Positions 5,234 to 5,464 of a stretch of DNA of 5,464 nucleotides are shown piece after piece. This DNA is from an uncultured Ruminococcus sp. (GTDB taxonomy: Bacteria; Bacillota; Clostridia; Oscillospirales; Ruminococcaceae). The stretch spans positions 1 to 5,464 of the forward strand of contig CAMCOJ010000167.1 of NCBI GenBank assembly GCA_945876405.1, written 5' to 3'. Numbering within the stretch: the stretch's first letter is position 1; the number at the start of each line of letters is the position of its first letter. The position numbers were made by a program, and so were the translations under genes. The notes below the pieces were generated by a model. That model saw nothing but the letters and a program-made list of their open reading frames with translations. It had not been told where the DNA came from and searched no databases.

Positions 5234-5261
5234 ATTATACCATTCCTATAGGAATTGTAAA
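5234..5261 (-). promoter_or_regulatory. Extended -10 sigma-A promoter of the esterase/NifX-like operon
   Basis: TTTACA (5261-5256) and TATAAT (5239-5234) are 16 bases apart on the minus strand, with TGG just before the -10 giving an extended -10 element. Transcription should start near 5227, about 33 bases before the esterase ATG. Confidence 0.85.
5242..5255. promoter_or_regulatory. Perfect 14-bp palindrome inside the promoter spacer (candidate operator)
   Basis: ATTCCTATAGGAAT is its own reverse complement and fills the spacer between the -35 and -10 boxes, touching the -35. A dimeric repressor bound here would block RNA polymerase directly. The ATTCC...GGAAT form recalls sites of winged-helix regulators such as the Rrf2 class, but I cannot name the protein. 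Confidence 0.6.
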
Positions 5262-5310
5262 GTACTTGTTTTCTATAGCATGATATAGACTGTATCTATC
5301 TTTGATGCAT

Positions 5311-5412
5311 TTATTTTCTGACCGTTAGTTCCGCTACGGACATATAGTGGAGAATTTCAAATTTTTCAGGTGTGGTTTCAATGACACCGTTTCAATATTT
5401 TTCCAAACTCCA
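5311..5412 (-). pseudogene. Possible 3' remnant of a gene interrupted by the intron
   Basis: Directly after the intron 3' end, one frame reads WSLEKY, a TGA at 5394-5392, then NGVIETTPEKFEILHY and MSVAELTVRK before TAA at 5311. The composition is protein-like, and the TGA falls where TGG would give KYWNGV. It could be the tail of a gene that the intron interrupted and that has since decayed. I do not recognise the family, other short open frames exist here, and chance is a real alternative. Confidence 0.27.
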
Positions 5413-5464
5413 ATAGAGTAGGGGGAGGAAAATTTCCTCGCCCCTCTCATTGCACCGTACGTAC
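5413..5464 (-). mobile_element. Group II intron 3' end (domain VI and part of domain V), truncated by window edge
   Basis: Read on the minus strand, the window begins GTACGTACGGTGC, the 3' strand of a domain V. From memory it differs from the Lactococcus Ll.LtrB intron (GTACGTACGGTTC) at one base. Domain VI follows: GAGAGGGG (5448-5441) pairs with CCCC-T-CTC (down to 5416), leaving a single bulged A at 5419, the expected branch point. An upper stem of GAGGAA with TTCCTC caps it. The intron should end with ...CTCTAT at 5413, seven bases from the branch A. The reverse transcriptase gene in domain IV would lie beyond the right edge. It points the same way as the esterase operon. Confidence 0.88.

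Noticed and set aside
5371..5390. GGTGT and ACACC arms with a ten-base loop as a possible terminator
   Set aside because: The stem is only five base pairs and no T run follows on either strand.
5375..5396. Two copies of GTTTCAAT, 14 bases apart, recalling a CRISPR repeat start
   Set aside because: The copies are only eight bases long and far too close for repeat-spacer structure; there is no third copy.

Overview
This is a short piece of a low-to-middling GC Gram-positive genome, most likely a gut or rumen Clostridia member of the Ruminococcus type. That placement is inferred from strong GGAGG-type ribosome sites, sigma-A promoters with TATAAT boxes, frequent TTG starts and the gene families present; no marker gene fixes the species. 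The first 49 bases are Illumina Nextera adapter, not genome. The last 52 bases are the 3' end of a group II intron. The window is therefore probably a whole assembly contig that ends in a library molecule on the left and in a mobile, possibly multi-copy intron on the right.

Every gene is on the minus strand, so transcription runs from right to left. There are three transcription units. (1) Bases 5261 to 4071: a promoter with a perfect 14-bp palindrome filling its spacer, an SGNH/GDSL esterase, a NifX-like metal-cofactor domain protein with a Cys/Gly/His-rich insert, and a strong hairpin terminator. (2) Bases 4042 to 2764: a promoter and a single M20D-family amidohydrolase starting at TTG. (3) Bases 2736 to the left edge: a near-consensus promoter, a roughly 260-base leader, a two-gene HipA-like kinase pair, a COG1313 (PflX-type) radical SAM protein, and the first 103 codons of a DUF5662-family gene cut off by the adapter.

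The third unit is the most interesting. Its genes are packed with 4- and 26-base overlaps and a 17-base gap, which suggests co-expression of a Ser/Thr-type kinase, a radical SAM enzyme and a protein of unknown function rich in conserved His. No HipB-type repressor is visible. The leader in front of the kinase pair looks like the debris of another gene. It has a ribosome site and about ten codons resembling the start of an AAA-ATPase-like family protein, then a frame change in a TG repeat, then more coding-like sequence with a second frame change, ending four bases before the first kinase-pair gene. The kinase operon may now run from the promoter of that dead gene.

Three of the six complete or partial genes, plus one more in part, need care with starts: TTG is the best start for the DUF5662, M20 and NifX-like genes, and the DUF5662 gene is easily missed because it starts at TTG and has no stop in the window.
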